The position numbers and the translations under genes were made by a program. Below are positions 1 to 10,078 of a stretch of 64,000 bases of DNA, piece by piece; position 1 is the first letter of the stretch; each line of letters opens with the position of its first letter. This DNA is from Epiperipatus broadwayi (taxonomy: Eukaryota > Onychophora > Udeonychophora > Euonychophora > Peripatidae): positions 4,791,166-4,855,165 of the forward strand of contig JAQFVV010006221.1 in assembly GCA_028023455.1 (NCBI GenBank), written 5' to 3'. The notes under the pieces are model-generated. The model saw only the letters and a program-made list of their open reading frames with translations. It had not been told where the DNA came from and ran no database searches.

Positions 1-2321
1 CTAATATTTATTACTACATTTCTAACATATACATAAAAATTTCTAGATAATATGAAAATTGACATGAATAATAATAATAATTGATTATATAACAATCCTC
101 AGATTAATTTTAAGTTCTTCCCCCTTTCCCTTCAAATGTATTTTGTATTAAGTTGGACGTCACATTGACCCTGATTTTCACTCCATGAGAAAAGTATTAA
201 AAAATAATATTATCTGCTCATTGGCACACATACGTTAAAATCCAACATGTAAATAGAATGTAAAAAAAAAATGTTAGTAAAATTGAAAGAGCAAGTTTTA
301 GAAACGAGTTTTAAATCATTATCTCCCCCTCCCTTCCAAGCGCTGAAATCTATACTTAACTTGAAACAAACTAATCTAATATTCTAATCCTACTTGTTAT
401 TTCACATTCACTCACAATTATACACATATAAAATATCATTATGTATGTGCGTGTTTTATCCCATAATAACAAAATATTATTAAAAACCAAAATAATAATA
501 ATATATCAGTTAAAACTAAAATCATAATACCATAAAAAAAAATTGTTTTACACATTAATATTGTAAAATTAATAAACAAATAATTTTCATACATTCAAGG
601 TCATTTATGAAGCTCAAAGTTATTTTTAGTAAGACATTCTTGTTTTTAATTGATCTGAATAGTCTTTAAAAGTTCTTTAAATAAAATATACCACTTTATT
701 GCTAAAATGTTTATTAAGACTGATATCATAAAGAAAATAGATATAAAAAGTCATATTACCGATCTTTTGTTTGTGGCGAATTTCCAAGGGTTCAAACTTG
801 TCTATATTTCTGCAGCTACTATGTGGGAACAATCTCTTTCTTGAGGTGTATAACTATTTAATGATGATGACTCTATTGAGGTTATTTGCTTTAGTGGACA
901 ATTTGGAAATCATTATATTAAATTTTCTTCTCTTCCTGTCAAGCATGTGGATGAAATACAGCAGTTGTTTTCACATTTATAAATTTTCTTGAGTTTAAAA
1001 TCAGTTGTTGGAACAATTAATTGGACTTGATGATTAATATTGATCAGTAGATTAATTCATCTTCTTTGAATGCAGGTGAATGCTTTCTTCCTTCTATTAA
1101 AAACATCTTATTTATCTGGTCAGTTGAAAGGTGTAGAATATTATTTTAGACACATCTTTTCTTTCCTATGTGATGTGCAGCTTCCTCCAGATGGTCCGGC
1201 AAATGGAATATACATATAATTTTTCTAGCCCGCCATCTCTTATATTTTCAACGTTCAATATTATAGTTTAATAATCTGAATCAATCACAATAATAATCTT
1301 AATAATAATTCAAGACAGCTTTTTATATCCAATTTTTAGCTACCTTAACCAATCAGAGATAGCATCACTTGCTATTTTTGGACAAATTTGTTTTAATTAG
1401 ATCTCTAATTTATTTTCAACCAAAGTATTTTTCAACTGAAAAGTTTAATCCTTTTTCCAGACACTTTTGTTTTAAAAAAAAAATAGACTCAATTCTTATT
1501 TCCTTTCTTTTGTTTTTTTTTTCTTTTTAACATCCAGGTAACACTTCAAATCTTTGAGCTTCCTTTCTATAGATCTTGAGATAAGACAATTTCAAAATTT
1601 AGAGCTCTGACTCATTATAAGTTTCCAAAGTGACAATCATTTACAAAAAAAATTACTACAAAGATCGATATCTGATTAAACAGATTTCCTCTTTTAACAA
1701 AAAAAAATTGTACAAAAAAAAATAATTTGACAGGTTTAATACTTCCTTTTCTTTCAATATTTAGGAAATGTAAATTTTTGTATGTAATGTACACACATCC
1801 TTCATTCTTTCAAATCATTCATAAACTATCCTTAAATAATATGATTGCTAGCTTAGTAATTATAACCCAATTATTTAATTAAGTCTGTAACTTTTAAATC
1901 CCACTTAGAATTAAAGAAAAGCAAAATAGAAGTATAGAATAAAATGTTAGAATTGATCAAGCATAGCTTAGTTTTAAAGAAAGTTAAAATGTTGAATATT
2001 TGAAATATAAAACAAATAAATAATTTACACATACATTGCCTATATGTATGCATTATAACTTTGCTTTTTAACAGGAAATTTAAATATTAAATAGTTTAAA
2101 TGTGTGTATTACCTTTCTATCAACACACAAACAAGTAAAGCATATAATTGTTGACCCATTCTCTGTCTAAAGTTTTTAGAACTGGACCTTGTAGGGTTTG
2201 AACTTGGATGCCCTACAGCTTCATTTATGATTATATAAAAATTGTGATGATGATTTTTGGTTTACCTTTTCTACATGCACATTACTATAAATTTATCTAG
2301 TGACTAAATTGTAATGGCACA
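1..2321 (-). repeat. 3' LTR (partial; continues left of the window)
   Basis: This segment is nearly identical, base for base, to 7187-10078 of the 5' LTR once the gap is discounted. On the minus strand it starts with TGTGCCATTACA directly after the purine tract. About 1.1 kb of its 3' part (the counterpart of 6071-7186) must lie left of position 1. The small ORFs inside it (for example 771-992, repeated at 7956-8177) recur only because the LTR is duplicated and show no recognisable protein features. Confidence 0.85.
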
Positions 2322-2337
2322 ACTTTCTCCCCCTTCG
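2322..2337 (-). other. Polypurine tract
   Basis: On the minus strand this reads CCGAAGGGGGAGAAAGT immediately before the TGTG start of the 3' LTR. That is the position and composition expected for the purine primer of plus-strand DNA synthesis. The surrounding DNA is AT-rich, so a G5-containing purine run here is conspicuous. Confidence 0.8.
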
Positions 2338-2517
2338 GATAAAATCATCAGCACTTTTGTTTTAACTATGTTTTAAAAAAAAAAAAAATCCTAACTAATA
2401 AATACACTAATAATAATAAATACTTATAATATATATAAAAAAAAAATTAACTACTGGTAAATATATTTTTCATTAAAAAAAAACCTAAAAATAATTTATT
2501 TGGAGATCTTTGCCAGG

Positions 2518-2706
2518 CTATTCTGATGAAGTATAAGGGATCAAACTCCTAGCATTATAGGTCTCCTTATTCCCATCAAGAGCAGCAAGCATAAAGGCAT
2601 TCTCTCCTATCTTCTTGGTAATTTGGAATGGCTTTTTCTTTTCAAACCATATTGTGGTCTGCATAAAAATGCACCTGTACATCCAGTCCCTTTTTAATAT
2701 TTCCAT
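2518..2706 (-). pseudogene. Integrase C-terminal (GPY/F-like) tail, out of frame with the main ORF
   Basis: This 62-codon frame overlaps the end of the 700-codon ORF in a different frame. It contains KKPFQITKKIGENAF and ends NARSLIPYTSSE. The pattern (K)PF-x-I-x-KKIGENAF ... RSLIPY resembles the GPY/F-type module at the C-terminus of many Ty3/Gypsy integrases. The upstream part of that module appears to be the last residues of the main ORF, so a single-base frameshift near 2650-2700 probably separates them. It lies about 180 bp before the purine tract, as expected for the end of pol. The family assignment comes from the motif only and is moderate. Confidence 0.5.
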
Positions 2707-4744
2707 TTCTCATCTTGACTGGATATTTATAAAACATATCTGGAGGAATTATTTTATATAACCTCCTATTACAAACTCCATTTAGAAATATGGACTCTTG
2801 GTACCATACATAATATGCCTTGAAGTTTTTCAGAGAGATTGACTCTCTATACCATACATACTTTATTTTAAAACTTTCCAGAAAGATTGACTCTCTGTAC
2901 CATATATAATTCATCCTTAAATCTTCCAGAGAGATTGATTCTCTGTGCCATATATAATTTATTTTTAAATCTTCTAGAGAGGTTGACTCTTTGTACCATA
3001 TATAAGGCACATTTAAAATTTCCAGAGCATTTACATTTTTCAGAAAGATATTTTCTTTGTACCATATATAATGGACATTAAAACTCTTCAGAGAGATGGA
3101 CTCTCTGTGCCATGTATAATTAATTTTTAAACTCTCTAAAAAGGTTGACTCTTTGTACCAAATATAAGGCACACTTAAATTTAACAGAGCATTTAAATTT
3201 TTCAGAGAGATTGATTCTCTGTCTGATACACACTGGACATTTACATTTTTCAGAGAGATTGCTTCTCTGTACCAGATATAACTTATTTTTGACTTTTCCA
3301 GAGCAGTTGAATTTTTCAGAGAGATTTGGACATTTACATTTTTCAGAGAGATTGCTTCTCTGTACCAAATATAACTTATTTTTGACTTTTCCAGAGCAGT
3401 TGAATTTTTCAGAGAGATTTGGACATTTACATTTTTCAGAGAGATTGCCTCTCTATACCATATATAAGGTATCTCCAATCTATTTAAGAAGACAGATTTT
3501 TGAAACCACACATGCTGGTTTGTTACTAGATTGAGAACTACAGACTGTTGAAACTTTTGCTCTCTTTCTAAAATAACTGGTTTCATATCCCTTATTGCCT
3601 CTCTTAAATCAATCATCTTATCGGATGCATGAAGTTTTTCCTCCAACTCTCTTTTCCTTCTTTTCACTTCATGATCTATCCCCATCTGCTCTTTGGTCAT
3701 CATCTCATTTACTTTCTTTACTGGGAGATTTGGTATTATGGCTACTATTGGCCTTTCTACTTCTTGGAGCCTATTCTCTATCAGTGTATCTAACTTTACA
3801 TTATTTTCTTTATTATCAGTGGTCGGACTATCCAGATTATCTTTTAAAACTGGTAAGCTCTGACTACCTTTCCGTTTTACAAGTCTAACATATTCACCCA
3901 TCTCTCCTGCTCTATCTTCTAAAGAGGTTTCAGCATTATCTTCTAATCTTTGACTACCTTCTATTATACTTTCTGCACTCTTTTTGCTATCCTCTCTTAG
4001 ACTTTCTATCCATCTTTTCACAGAACGACAAACCTTTTGTTCCAGACTTTTCTTATTTCTTTTGGATTTGTTATAATCTTCTTGTATGTTTTGAAACATA
4101 CAATCTTTCATCAGTCTGGTCAATTTTATACCTGATAGTGCTTCCTTCTTTATTCGAATCTGAAACTCTTCAGTACTTGTTATTATCCCCTTTACTTTTA
4201 CAGTAACTTCTAATCCCATTACAACCTCTCCATCCTCTTCTTTATAAAGATTATTAACTCCAGGAATTGAGGGACTTTTCCCATGTTTCTCTATTTTATT
4301 TCCCAAAGCTATAGGAATTTTACTATTGTTTTCAACAGAGCTATTGATATTTTCTTTTAATTCATCTTCACTCCTCTTATCCTCTTCTTTTAAACTTTCT
4401 ACCCTTTCTATGCCTTTTTTATCATCTCTTAAACTTTCTCTCCAGATTCTATTATCTTCTAGCATACTTTTGAACATCTGCATTATCATGTCCATGTCTG
4501 ATGGTGCTATCTTTGTTATCTGAGCCTGGCCCACTTCTGGCTCCTCATCTACCATTTCTGTACTTGAGGCCTTATTATTGCTACTGACTTTAGAGGCATT
4601 TTCCTCTATTTCCTCTTTTTCTTGAGCTTTTTTAAAGGCAATTTCCCTATCCTCTTCTTCATGATAACAATGATCACTGATCCCTGGGATTGGGACACCT
4701 TCCTCTTCCATAACCTCTTCCATACTATAATTTAGTTCCCTCAT
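2642..4744 (-). CDS. Gag-like/tandem-repeat polyprotein of the LTR element (700 aa)
   Basis: This is the only long ORF of the element. Residues about 1-430 are highly charged and Glu/Lys-rich, with coiled-coil character (for example MIMQMFKSMLEDNRIWRESL near residue 85), as in many retrotransposon Gag proteins. No CCHC zinc knuckle is visible. Residues about 430-650 are a tandem array of a 16-residue unit, roughly Y-I-W-Y-R-E-S-I-S-L-K-N-F-K-I-N, in about a dozen copies. The last 40 residues (PPDMFYKYPVKMRNG...) look like the approach to an integrase C-terminus. Protease, RT, RNase H and the integrase DDE core are all absent, so pol seems to have been deleted and the gap filled by repeats. 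The start is the first ATG after the leader, and no better upstream start is open. The function of the repeat domain is unknown. That it is a coding frame is well supported by its length in this AT-rich DNA, and the Gag call is inference. Confidence 0.7.
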   Translation of the reverse strand: MRELNYSMEEVMEEEGVPIPGISDHCYHEEEDREIAFKKAQEKEEIEENASKVSSNNKASSTEMVDEEPEVGQAQITKIAPSDMDMIMQMFKSMLEDNRIWRESLRDDKKGIERVESLKEEDKRSEDELKENINSSVENNSKIPIALGNKIEKHGKSPSIPGVNNLYKEEDGEVVMGLEVTVKVKGIITSTEEFQIRIKKEALSGIKLTRLMKDCMFQNIQEDYNKSKRNKKSLEQKVCRSVKRWIESLREDSKKSAESIIEGSQRLEDNAETSLEDRAGEMGEYVRLVKRKGSQSLPVLKDNLDSPTTDNKENNVKLDTLIENRLQEVERPIVAIIPNLPVKKVNEMMTKEQMGIDHEVKRRKRELEEKLHASDKMIDLREAIRDMKPVILEREQKFQQSVVLNLVTNQHVWFQKSVFLNRLEIPYIWYREAISLKNVNVQISLKNSTALEKSKISYIWYREAISLKNVNVQISLKNSTALEKSKISYIWYREAISLKNVNVQCVSDRESISLKNLNALLNLSVPYIWYKESTFLESLKINYTWHRESISLKSFNVHYIWYKENIFLKNVNALEILNVPYIWYKESTSLEDLKINYIWHRESISLEDLRMNYIWYRESIFLESFKIKYVWYRESISLKNFKAYYVWYQESIFLNGVCNRRLYKIIPPDMFYKYPVKMRNGNIKKGLDVQVHFYADHNMV
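2765..3475 (-). repeat. In-frame 48-bp tandem repeat array
   Basis: Units of about 48 bp (16 codons), with longer 66 and 93-bp variants, recur across this stretch. Each plus-strand unit has the core CTCTGTACCATATATAA followed by CCAGAGAGATTGA. Two adjacent 93-bp units (about 3235-3440) are almost identical, so the array has expanded recently. Every unit length is a multiple of three, so the reading frame survives. Divergence among units at the low-coordinate end shows that the array is not just a fresh duplication. Confidence 0.85.
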
Positions 4745-6051
4745 GTTATAAAACTATATATATCCCATCTGTACTTCCCTGACCATCAAAAATCCACACA
4801 TCTTCTCCCTGTCTGACACCTATTCTGACCAACTGACTGATTTGATTTTCACCTTATTATGCATTTACAAAACAACAAAAAAAAATTTTAATATCCTTAT
4901 TTAATGAACTACACAACAATAATCTATATAGTGCATGTCTGTCTGTAATAGCCCAAATTATACATTCATCCATTCTCCCAGAAATCCGACAGATATTGAC
5001 AGTCCACAGAATGACTAGCAGTTCACAATCTTGAGATAAATAAAAGAATTCAGTCACAGCACTATAATCACACAATGCATCACGAGCACTCAGAAGATCA
5101 TCCCAATTCGATCACTATTAACTACCACAACCCTTGATTGAATGAAGCACTCTGTTGCAATAAAAGATGTATTAGTCTTAGGGGCTAAAATAGATAAACT
5201 ATGCCTTGCTCTCTCTCTTGGAGTCTTATGTGGCAAGTATCAAGGAATGCCCTGCTTATTATAGACTACAAAAACGAAACCTTGCTCTCTCTCTTGGAGA
5301 CTTATAGGCTGATATCATTGCAGGACTACTGTTAACTGCTTCATGATCAAATAAGAATAACATATAAACTTGATTGGAAAACTATGCCATGCTCTCTCTC
5401 TTGGAGACTTATAGGCTGGTATCATGGCAGGTCTGCTGTTAACTGCTTCATGATAAAATAAAGATAACATATAAATTGGGTTGGAGCAGTGAATGGGTTT
5501 GATCATTCATAAGTTACACGAAATACATAGCAATCTCAAGGCAATGACAAAACTCTCCACTCATCATCAAAACTGCAATCTAACCAACCAAACTCCAACG
5601 ATCAACCATCCAATCAAACCTCTAAAATCATAGACTTTTTACAAAATGAACTCCCCAAACACACATGAGACTACTATTCCATAATTCATCACTATTACTA
5701 TGCCTATCCTATCTGGCAATAAATTATTTTAATGTTCCACAAAAAAAAATTCTATTATTTATTTCACCTTTGTCTTAAGTTGTGATATTCATCTCTATTT
5801 TCAAAATTGATAAAAAAATTTAAAAAAAAAAACTGTTTTATGGCTGTACCCATTTTATCATCATCAATGAAAAATTAAATCATATTAAACATCATCACCT
5901 AAAATAAGACTGTTTGGCCAAGAAAATTTTGTAAGACAAAAAAAAAATTTTACTGACAAAAAAATTTTACTAAAAAAATTTCTCTATTTTTAACCACACA
6001 TCTCCCATCATTCTATAGACTCTCTTTTTCAGGTATATGGTAAAATATCAG
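4745..6051 (-). other. 5' leader of the LTR element, with direct repeats
   Basis: This 1.3 kb of non-coding leader lies between the primer binding site and the ORF start. At about 5196-5480 it holds three imperfect direct repeats sharing GCTCTCTCTCTTGGAG (starts near 5208, 5284 and 5391). The last two extend for about 100 bp each and include GCTTCATGAT. The leader is the expected location for a packaging signal, but nothing in the sequence proves that role. Confidence 0.6.
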
Positions 6052-6069
6052 GCCCCACGTTGGGCGCCA
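6052..6069 (-). other. Primer binding site, tRNA-Lys type
   Basis: The minus strand reads TGGCGCCCAACGTGGGGC. This is the exact complement of the 3' end of animal tRNA-Lys (CUU), including CCA. It sits one base after the LTR end (GGTTACA), as expected for a retroelement PBS. It fixes the orientation of the element and the inner border of the 5' LTR. Confidence 0.9.
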
Positions 6070-6180
6070 TTGTAACCTATTAAAGAGTTCAAAAGATATT
6101 ACCATATAAGTGAAGGAGTTCAAATATCAAGATATTAAGTAAATTATTAGCAAATTATTATAGCAATGTATTATGAAATC

Positions 6181-6250
6181 AGGTATATGGAAAAATATCA
6201 GGCCCCAGTTGGGTGTCCATTGTAACCTAATAAAAGTATCATCAAAAGAT
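6181..6250 (-). repeat. Second, degenerate copy of the LTR/PBS junction inside the 5' LTR
   Basis: Bases 6181-6250 repeat 6031-6103: CAGGTATATGG, then ATATCAGGCCCCA, a decayed PBS (minus strand TGGACACCCAACTGGGGC), and TGTAACCTA. Shorter CAGGTATA words recur at about 6387 and 6438. The U5-PBS boundary has therefore been duplicated at least once. The outer copy has mutated away from tRNA-Lys, while the inner copy stays perfect. Confidence 0.75.
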
Positions 6251-9200
6251 ACATTGTAACATAATAAAATGAGTTCAAATATTATAGATTTCTCAAGATC
6301 CAAATATCAATATATAAGAAATAATCATAAATTCAAAAATTAAATGATGATCAAAAGATATTATTAATAACCAGTATTATAACTCAGGTATATGGAAATC
6401 ACGTGAAGTGAGTACACTAGTAATTCAATAAAATATAACTCAGGTATACAGGCAGTAGGTTTTATCCACTTTCATTCCTTGGTTTGATGTTAAGTGCATG
6501 TTTAAACAAATACTAAGTGAATATGGTCTAGCAGGGCGCCACTAGATTATCTGAATCTAGACACGGTTATATCTGATAACCTTTTACATGTACCGGGTTT
6601 GAATCCTTTCTTGGTACTTTATTTATAATAAAATGGAAGATTTTGCTTTTTGAGCCATATCACTATAAGCACTAATAGTTAGGTAAAAGTAAAACATCTA
6701 TAAACCAAAGTGGAGTATATTAGACATAAATCATTTCTCAGATCTTAGCATAACAAATGTGTTTCAATAGTTTTGTAAGTTTACTAGCTCAGATTATATA
6801 TAACTAATTTAGGATGGCAATTCACTCATCCTTGCATGAAATAGATGATGGGATGTGGTTATAATAATACTAAGAGATCACTAAATATTATAAAATCAAT
6901 ATTTATTTATGGCCTTTAAACAGTTAAACAGCTCATTAATTAAAACGTTGATGACGATGATGATGATGATAATAATAACGATAATGACAAGGGTTTCAAC
7001 TACAGCGCTAGGACTAAGCCTAAACATAAAACTAATTTTTATAAAGAAATTCATAATTATTGCTTAATTTTAGCATATTTACTTATAACTTAAATAACTA
7101 ATATTCAACCATTGAGGATGATGAATAATCACACTTAACCAAGACTACACTTAATGAAATATATACGCCTCGTTTAATAAAACAAACTAATATTTATTAC
7201 TACATTTCTAACATATACATAAAAATTTCTAGATAATATGAAAATTGACATGAATAATAATAATAATTGATTATATAACAATCCTCAGATTAATTTTAAG
7301 TTCTTCCCCCTTTCCCTTCAAATGTATTTTGTATTAAGTTGGACGTCACATTGACCCTGATTTTCACTCCATGAGAAAAGTATTAAAAAATAATATTATC
7401 TGCTCATTGGCACACATACGTTAAAATCCAACATGTAAATAGAATGTAAAAAAAAATGTTAGTAAAATTGAAAGAGCAAGTTTTAGAAACGAGTTTTAAA
7501 TCATTATCTCCCCCTCCCTTCCAAGCGCTGAAATCTATACTTAACTTGAAACAAACTAATCTAATATTCTAATCCTACTTGTTATTTCACATTCACTCAC
7601 AATTATACACATATAAAATATCATTATGTATGTGCGTGTTTTATCCCATAATAACAAAATATTATTAAAAACCAAAATAATAATAATATATCAGTTAAAA
7701 CTAAAATCATAATACCATAAAAAAAAATTGTTTTACACATTAATATTGTAAAATTAATAAACAAATAATTTTCATACATTCAAGGTCATTTATGAAGCTC
7801 AAAGTTATTTTTAGTAAGACATTCTTGTTTTTAATTGATCTGAATAGTCTTTAAAAGTTCTTTAAATAAAATATACCACTTTATTGCTAAAATGTTTATT
7901 AAGACTGATATCATAAAGAAAATAGATATAAAAAGTCATATTACCGATCTTTTGTTTGTGGCGAATTTCCAAGGGTTCAAACTTGTCTATATTTCTGCAG
8001 CTACTATGTGGGAACAATCTCTTTCTTGAGGTGTATAACTATTTAATGATGATGACTCTATTGAGGTTATTTGCTTTAGTGGACAATTTGGAAATCATTA
8101 TATTAAATTTTCTTCTCTTCCTGTCAAGCATGTGGATGAAATACAGCAGTTGTTTTCACATTTATAAATTTTCTTGAGTTTAAAATCAGTTGTTGGAACA
8201 ATTAATTGGACTTGATGATTAATATTGATCAGTAGATTAATTCATCTTCTTTGAATGCAGGTGAATGCTTTCTTCCTTCTATTAAAAACATCTTATTTAT
8301 CTGGTCAGTTGAAAGGTGTAGAATATTATTTTAGACACATCTTTTCTTTCCTATGTGATGTGCAGCTTCCTCCAGATGGTCCGGCAAATGGAATATACAT
8401 ATAATTTTTCTAGCCCGCCATCTCTTATATTTTCAACGTTCAATATTATAGTTTAATAATCTGAATCAATCACAATAATAATCTTAATAATAATTCAAGA
8501 CAGCTTTTTATATCCAATTTTTAGCTACCTTAACCAATCAGAGATAGCATCACTTGCTATTTTTGGACAAATTTGTTTTAATTAGATCTCTAATTTATTT
8601 TCAACCAAAGTATTTTTCAACTGAAAAGTTTAATCCTTTTTCCAGACACTTTTGTTTTAAAAAAAAAATAGACTCAATTCTTATTTCCTTTCTTTTGTTT
8701 TTTTTTCTTTTTAACATCCAGGTAACACTTCAAATCTTTGAGCTTCCTTTCTATAGATCTTGAGATAAGACAATTTCAAAATTTAGAGCTCTGACTCATT
8801 ATAAGTTTCCAAAGTGACAATCATTTACAAAAAAATTACTACAAAGATCGATATCTGATTAAACAGATTTCCTCTTTTAACAAAAAAAAATTGTACAAAA
8901 AAAAATAATTTGACAGGTTTAATACTTCCTTTTCTTTCAATATTTAGGAAATGTAAATTTTTGTATGTAATGTACACACATCCTTCATTCTTTCAAATCA
9001 TTCATAAACTATCCTTAAATAATATGATTGCTAGCTTAGTAATTATAACCCAATTATTTAATTAAGTCTGTAACTTTTAAATCCCACTTATAATTAAAGA
9101 AAAGCAAAATAGAAGTATAGAATAAAATGTTAGAATTGATCAAGCATAGCTTAGTTTTAAAGAAAGTTAAAATGTTGAATATTTGAAATATAAAACAAAT

Positions 9201-9345
9201 AAATAATTTACACATACATTGCCTATATGTATGCATTATAACTTTGCTTTTTAACAGGAAATTTAAATATTAAATAGTTTAAATGTGTGTATTACCTTTC
9301 TATCAACACACAAACAAGTAAAGCATATAATTGTTGACCCATTCT

Positions 9346-9845
9346 NNNNNNNNNNNNNNNNNNNNNNNNNNNNNNNNNNNNNNNNNNNNNNNNNNNNNNN
9401 NNNNNNNNNNNNNNNNNNNNNNNNNNNNNNNNNNNNNNNNNNNNNNNNNNNNNNNNNNNNNNNNNNNNNNNNNNNNNNNNNNNNNNNNNNNNNNNNNNNN
9501 NNNNNNNNNNNNNNNNNNNNNNNNNNNNNNNNNNNNNNNNNNNNNNNNNNNNNNNNNNNNNNNNNNNNNNNNNNNNNNNNNNNNNNNNNNNNNNNNNNNN
9601 NNNNNNNNNNNNNNNNNNNNNNNNNNNNNNNNNNNNNNNNNNNNNNNNNNNNNNNNNNNNNNNNNNNNNNNNNNNNNNNNNNNNNNNNNNNNNNNNNNNN
9701 NNNNNNNNNNNNNNNNNNNNNNNNNNNNNNNNNNNNNNNNNNNNNNNNNNNNNNNNNNNNNNNNNNNNNNNNNNNNNNNNNNNNNNNNNNNNNNNNNNNN
9801 NNNNNNNNNNNNNNNNNNNNNNNNNNNNNNNNNNNNNNNNNNNNN
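9346..9845. other. Assembly gap (500 N) with identical 74-bp flanks
   Basis: Bases 9272-9345 and 9846-9919 are the same 74 bp (AAATAGTTTAAATGTG... to ...GACCCATTCT). The same junction sequence is continuous in the other LTR copy (about 2088-2180). The gap is therefore most likely a contig overlap that was not merged. Protein-like frames through it are not real. Confidence 0.9.
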
Positions 9846-10078
9846 AAATAGTTTAAATGTGTGTATTACCTTTCTATCAACACACAAACAAGTAAAGCAT
9901 ATAATTGTTGACCCATTCTCTGTCTAAAGTTTTTAGAACTGGACCTTGTAGGGTTTGAACTTGGATGCCCTACAGCTTCATTTATGATTATATAAAAATT
10001 GTGATGATGATTTTTGGTTTACCTTTTCTACATGCACATTACTATAAATTTATCTAGTGACTAAATTGTAATGGCACA

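Larger units (their letters stand above)
1..10078 (-). mobile_element. LTR retrotransposon with giant LTRs, non-autonomous, 3' LTR cut by window edge
   Basis: The direct repeat 1-2321 versus 7187-10078 has the anatomy of an LTR retrotransposon read on the minus strand. The 5' LTR (10078 down to 6071) is followed after one base by a tRNA-Lys-type primer binding site. Then come a leader, one long ORF, a purine tract (minus strand of 2322-2337) and the 3' LTR. Both copies stop at the same point on the right (...GGCACA on the plus strand), with different DNA beyond. LTR ends read TGTGCC...GGTTACA. The two LTRs differ mainly in homopolymer lengths and a rare substitution (1908 versus 9089), which implies a recent insertion. 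Total length is inferred as about 10.6 kb. The target duplication cannot be tested because the left flank is outside the window. The Ty3/Gypsy class is inferred only from the integrase-tail-like end of the ORF. Confidence 0.85.
6071..10078 (-). repeat. 5' LTR, about 3.4 kb true length, interrupted by an assembly gap
   Basis: On the minus strand it runs from TGTGCCATTACA at 10078 to GGTTACA at 6071. Removing the 500 N and the 74-bp duplicated flank gives about 3.43 kb, which is unusually long for an LTR. It includes a GAT/AAT microsatellite at 6950-7000. It also holds tRNA B-box-like words near 2190 (3' LTR copy), 6585 and 9948, which may mark old SINE material in the LTR. Confidence 0.8.

Noticed and set aside
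771-992. 73-codon frame repeated exactly at 7956-8177, possible conserved small gene
   Set aside because: The repetition comes from its location in the duplicated LTR. It is hydrophobic and compositionally biased, with no motif, so duplication alone does not support coding.
2868-3534. Several frames on both strands overlapping the repeat array (2868-3065, 2887-3081, 3120-3368, 3145-3534)
   Set aside because: The 48-bp periodicity keeps several frames open by chance. Only the 700-codon frame extends far beyond the array.
9285-9927. Long frames of about 190 codons across the gap on both strands
   Set aside because: They are almost entirely unknown residues from the N run.
1-10078. Segmental tandem duplication or uncollapsed haplotypes
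   Set aside because: A PBS with one-base spacing, a purine tract at the opposite border and TG...CA ends are best explained by an LTR retrotransposon. The 74-bp gap overlap is a separate assembly issue.
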